Positions 63,709-64,000 of a stretch of DNA of 64,000 nucleotides are shown piece by piece. The position numbers and the translations under genes were made by a program. The first letter of the stretch is position 1; every line of letters starts with the position of its first letter. This DNA is from Gluconobacter roseus NBRC 3990 (GTDB lineage: Bacteria > Pseudomonadota > Alphaproteobacteria > Acetobacterales > Acetobacteraceae), in contig NZ_BJLY01000001.1 of the NCBI RefSeq assembly GCF_006538885.1, positions 434,001 through 498,000 on the forward strand, in the 5' to 3' direction. Below the pieces are notes generated by a model that ran no database searches, was not told the DNA's origin, and was given only the letters and a program-made list of their open reading frames with translations.

Positions 63709-64000
63709 ATGGTTGCCGAGAACTCCACGCCGCATCTGCATTCCGCCGTCGAGCCGAAACAGACCTTCCGCCGTGCGCTCGACATGGCGGCGCGGGCGGC
63801 CATGCCGTCCCTGTTCATCATGTTTTCCGCGATCCTGCTCTCCGCACCGTTCGGCATTCCCGGACAGGCGCAGCTTCAGTTTGGGATTGCGATGTGCACA
63901 GTCTGGTTCTGGGCCTATAGCCGCCCGCGCTCCATGCCAGCTCTGGCAGTGTTCCTGTGCGGACTGGTGGTGGAGATCTTCAGCTTCGGGCCGCCGGGAA
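63709..64000 (+). CDS. mreD: Rod shape-determining protein MreD, 3' end outside window
   Basis: Starts at ATG 63709, five bases after the mreC stop codon. 97 residues are visible, with membrane segments beginning at about AMPSLFIMFSAILLSAP. Call rests on position after mreC and on the membrane-protein character; the family's central motifs would follow the window edge. Confidence 0.8.
   Translation, partial: MVAENSTPHLHSAVEPKQTFRRALDMAARAAMPSLFIMFSAILLSAPFGIPGQAQLQFGIAMCTVWFWAYSRPRSMPALAVFLCGLVVEIFSFGPPG

Overview
The window is a GC-rich chromosomal segment that looks like an acetic acid bacterium, most likely Gluconobacter or a close relative. The main reasons are the clustered pentose-phosphate genes with a fused transaldolase/glucose-6-phosphate isomerase, the short decarboxylating 6-phosphogluconate dehydrogenase, the gluconokinase, and alphaproteobacterial markers (CtrA, acidic-insert RNase E, cpoB next to pal). 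This assignment rests on gene content, not on a database search.

Layout. 1-4.4 kb: end of a GH32 fructan/sucrose hydrolase, then pal, cpoB and tilS. 4.5-8 kb: ftsH and glmM. 8-11.8 kb: a CtrA-type regulator, divergent from fliI-fliJ, and two unknown proteins. 11.8-17.1 kb: M29 aminopeptidase, glycosyltransferase, small basic protein, hisC, ankyrin protein and metallo-beta-lactamase-fold hydrolase. 17.2-26.6 kb: a carbohydrate cluster (tkt, tal-pgi, gnd, HAD phosphatase, pgl, rpiA, gntK), mostly with 4-base overlaps, followed by a YaiI-family gene. 26.6-29.7 kb: LysR regulator, aldehyde dehydrogenase, DJ-1/PfpI protein. 29.7-36 kb (minus strand): a phosphate-type operon of a TonB-dependent receptor and a frameshifted glycerophosphodiesterase behind tandem Pho-box-like repeats, then a frameshifted HerA-like ATPase and a flavoprotein. 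36-38.7 kb: panC and an adenine deaminase. 38.7-43.4 kb: a decayed phage-derived island ending in an integrase fragment at the 3' end of a tRNA-Arg(CCG); it carries a collagen-like tail protein, a papain-like protein, a lipoprotein, and one AT-rich gene with its own strong promoter and an RX4H (HEPN-like) motif. 43.5-64 kb: housekeeping genes (lipase-like lipoprotein, polA, SCO-like protein, solute-binding protein, UDG-like protein, purD, xseA, rne, amidase, leuA with a leucine-rich leader peptide, TSUP permease, two glycine-zipper proteins, mreB-mreC-mreD).

How the genes work together. The 17-26 kb cluster encodes the entry of gluconate (gntK), oxidation (pgl, gnd) and carbon rearrangement (rpiA, tkt, tal, pgi). 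Cell envelope and shape are represented by pal/cpoB, the amidase, glmM and mreBCD.

Most notable observations: a CtrA homologue whose phospho-acceptor Asp51 is Glu and whose Mg-binding Asp8 is Ser; four 11-bp-spaced Pho-like repeats before the TonB receptor/GDPD pair; two genes broken by single-base shifts in or beside G runs, which may be sequencing errors; the AT-rich HEPN-like gene in the tRNA-linked island; and a 14-codon leader peptide before leuA.
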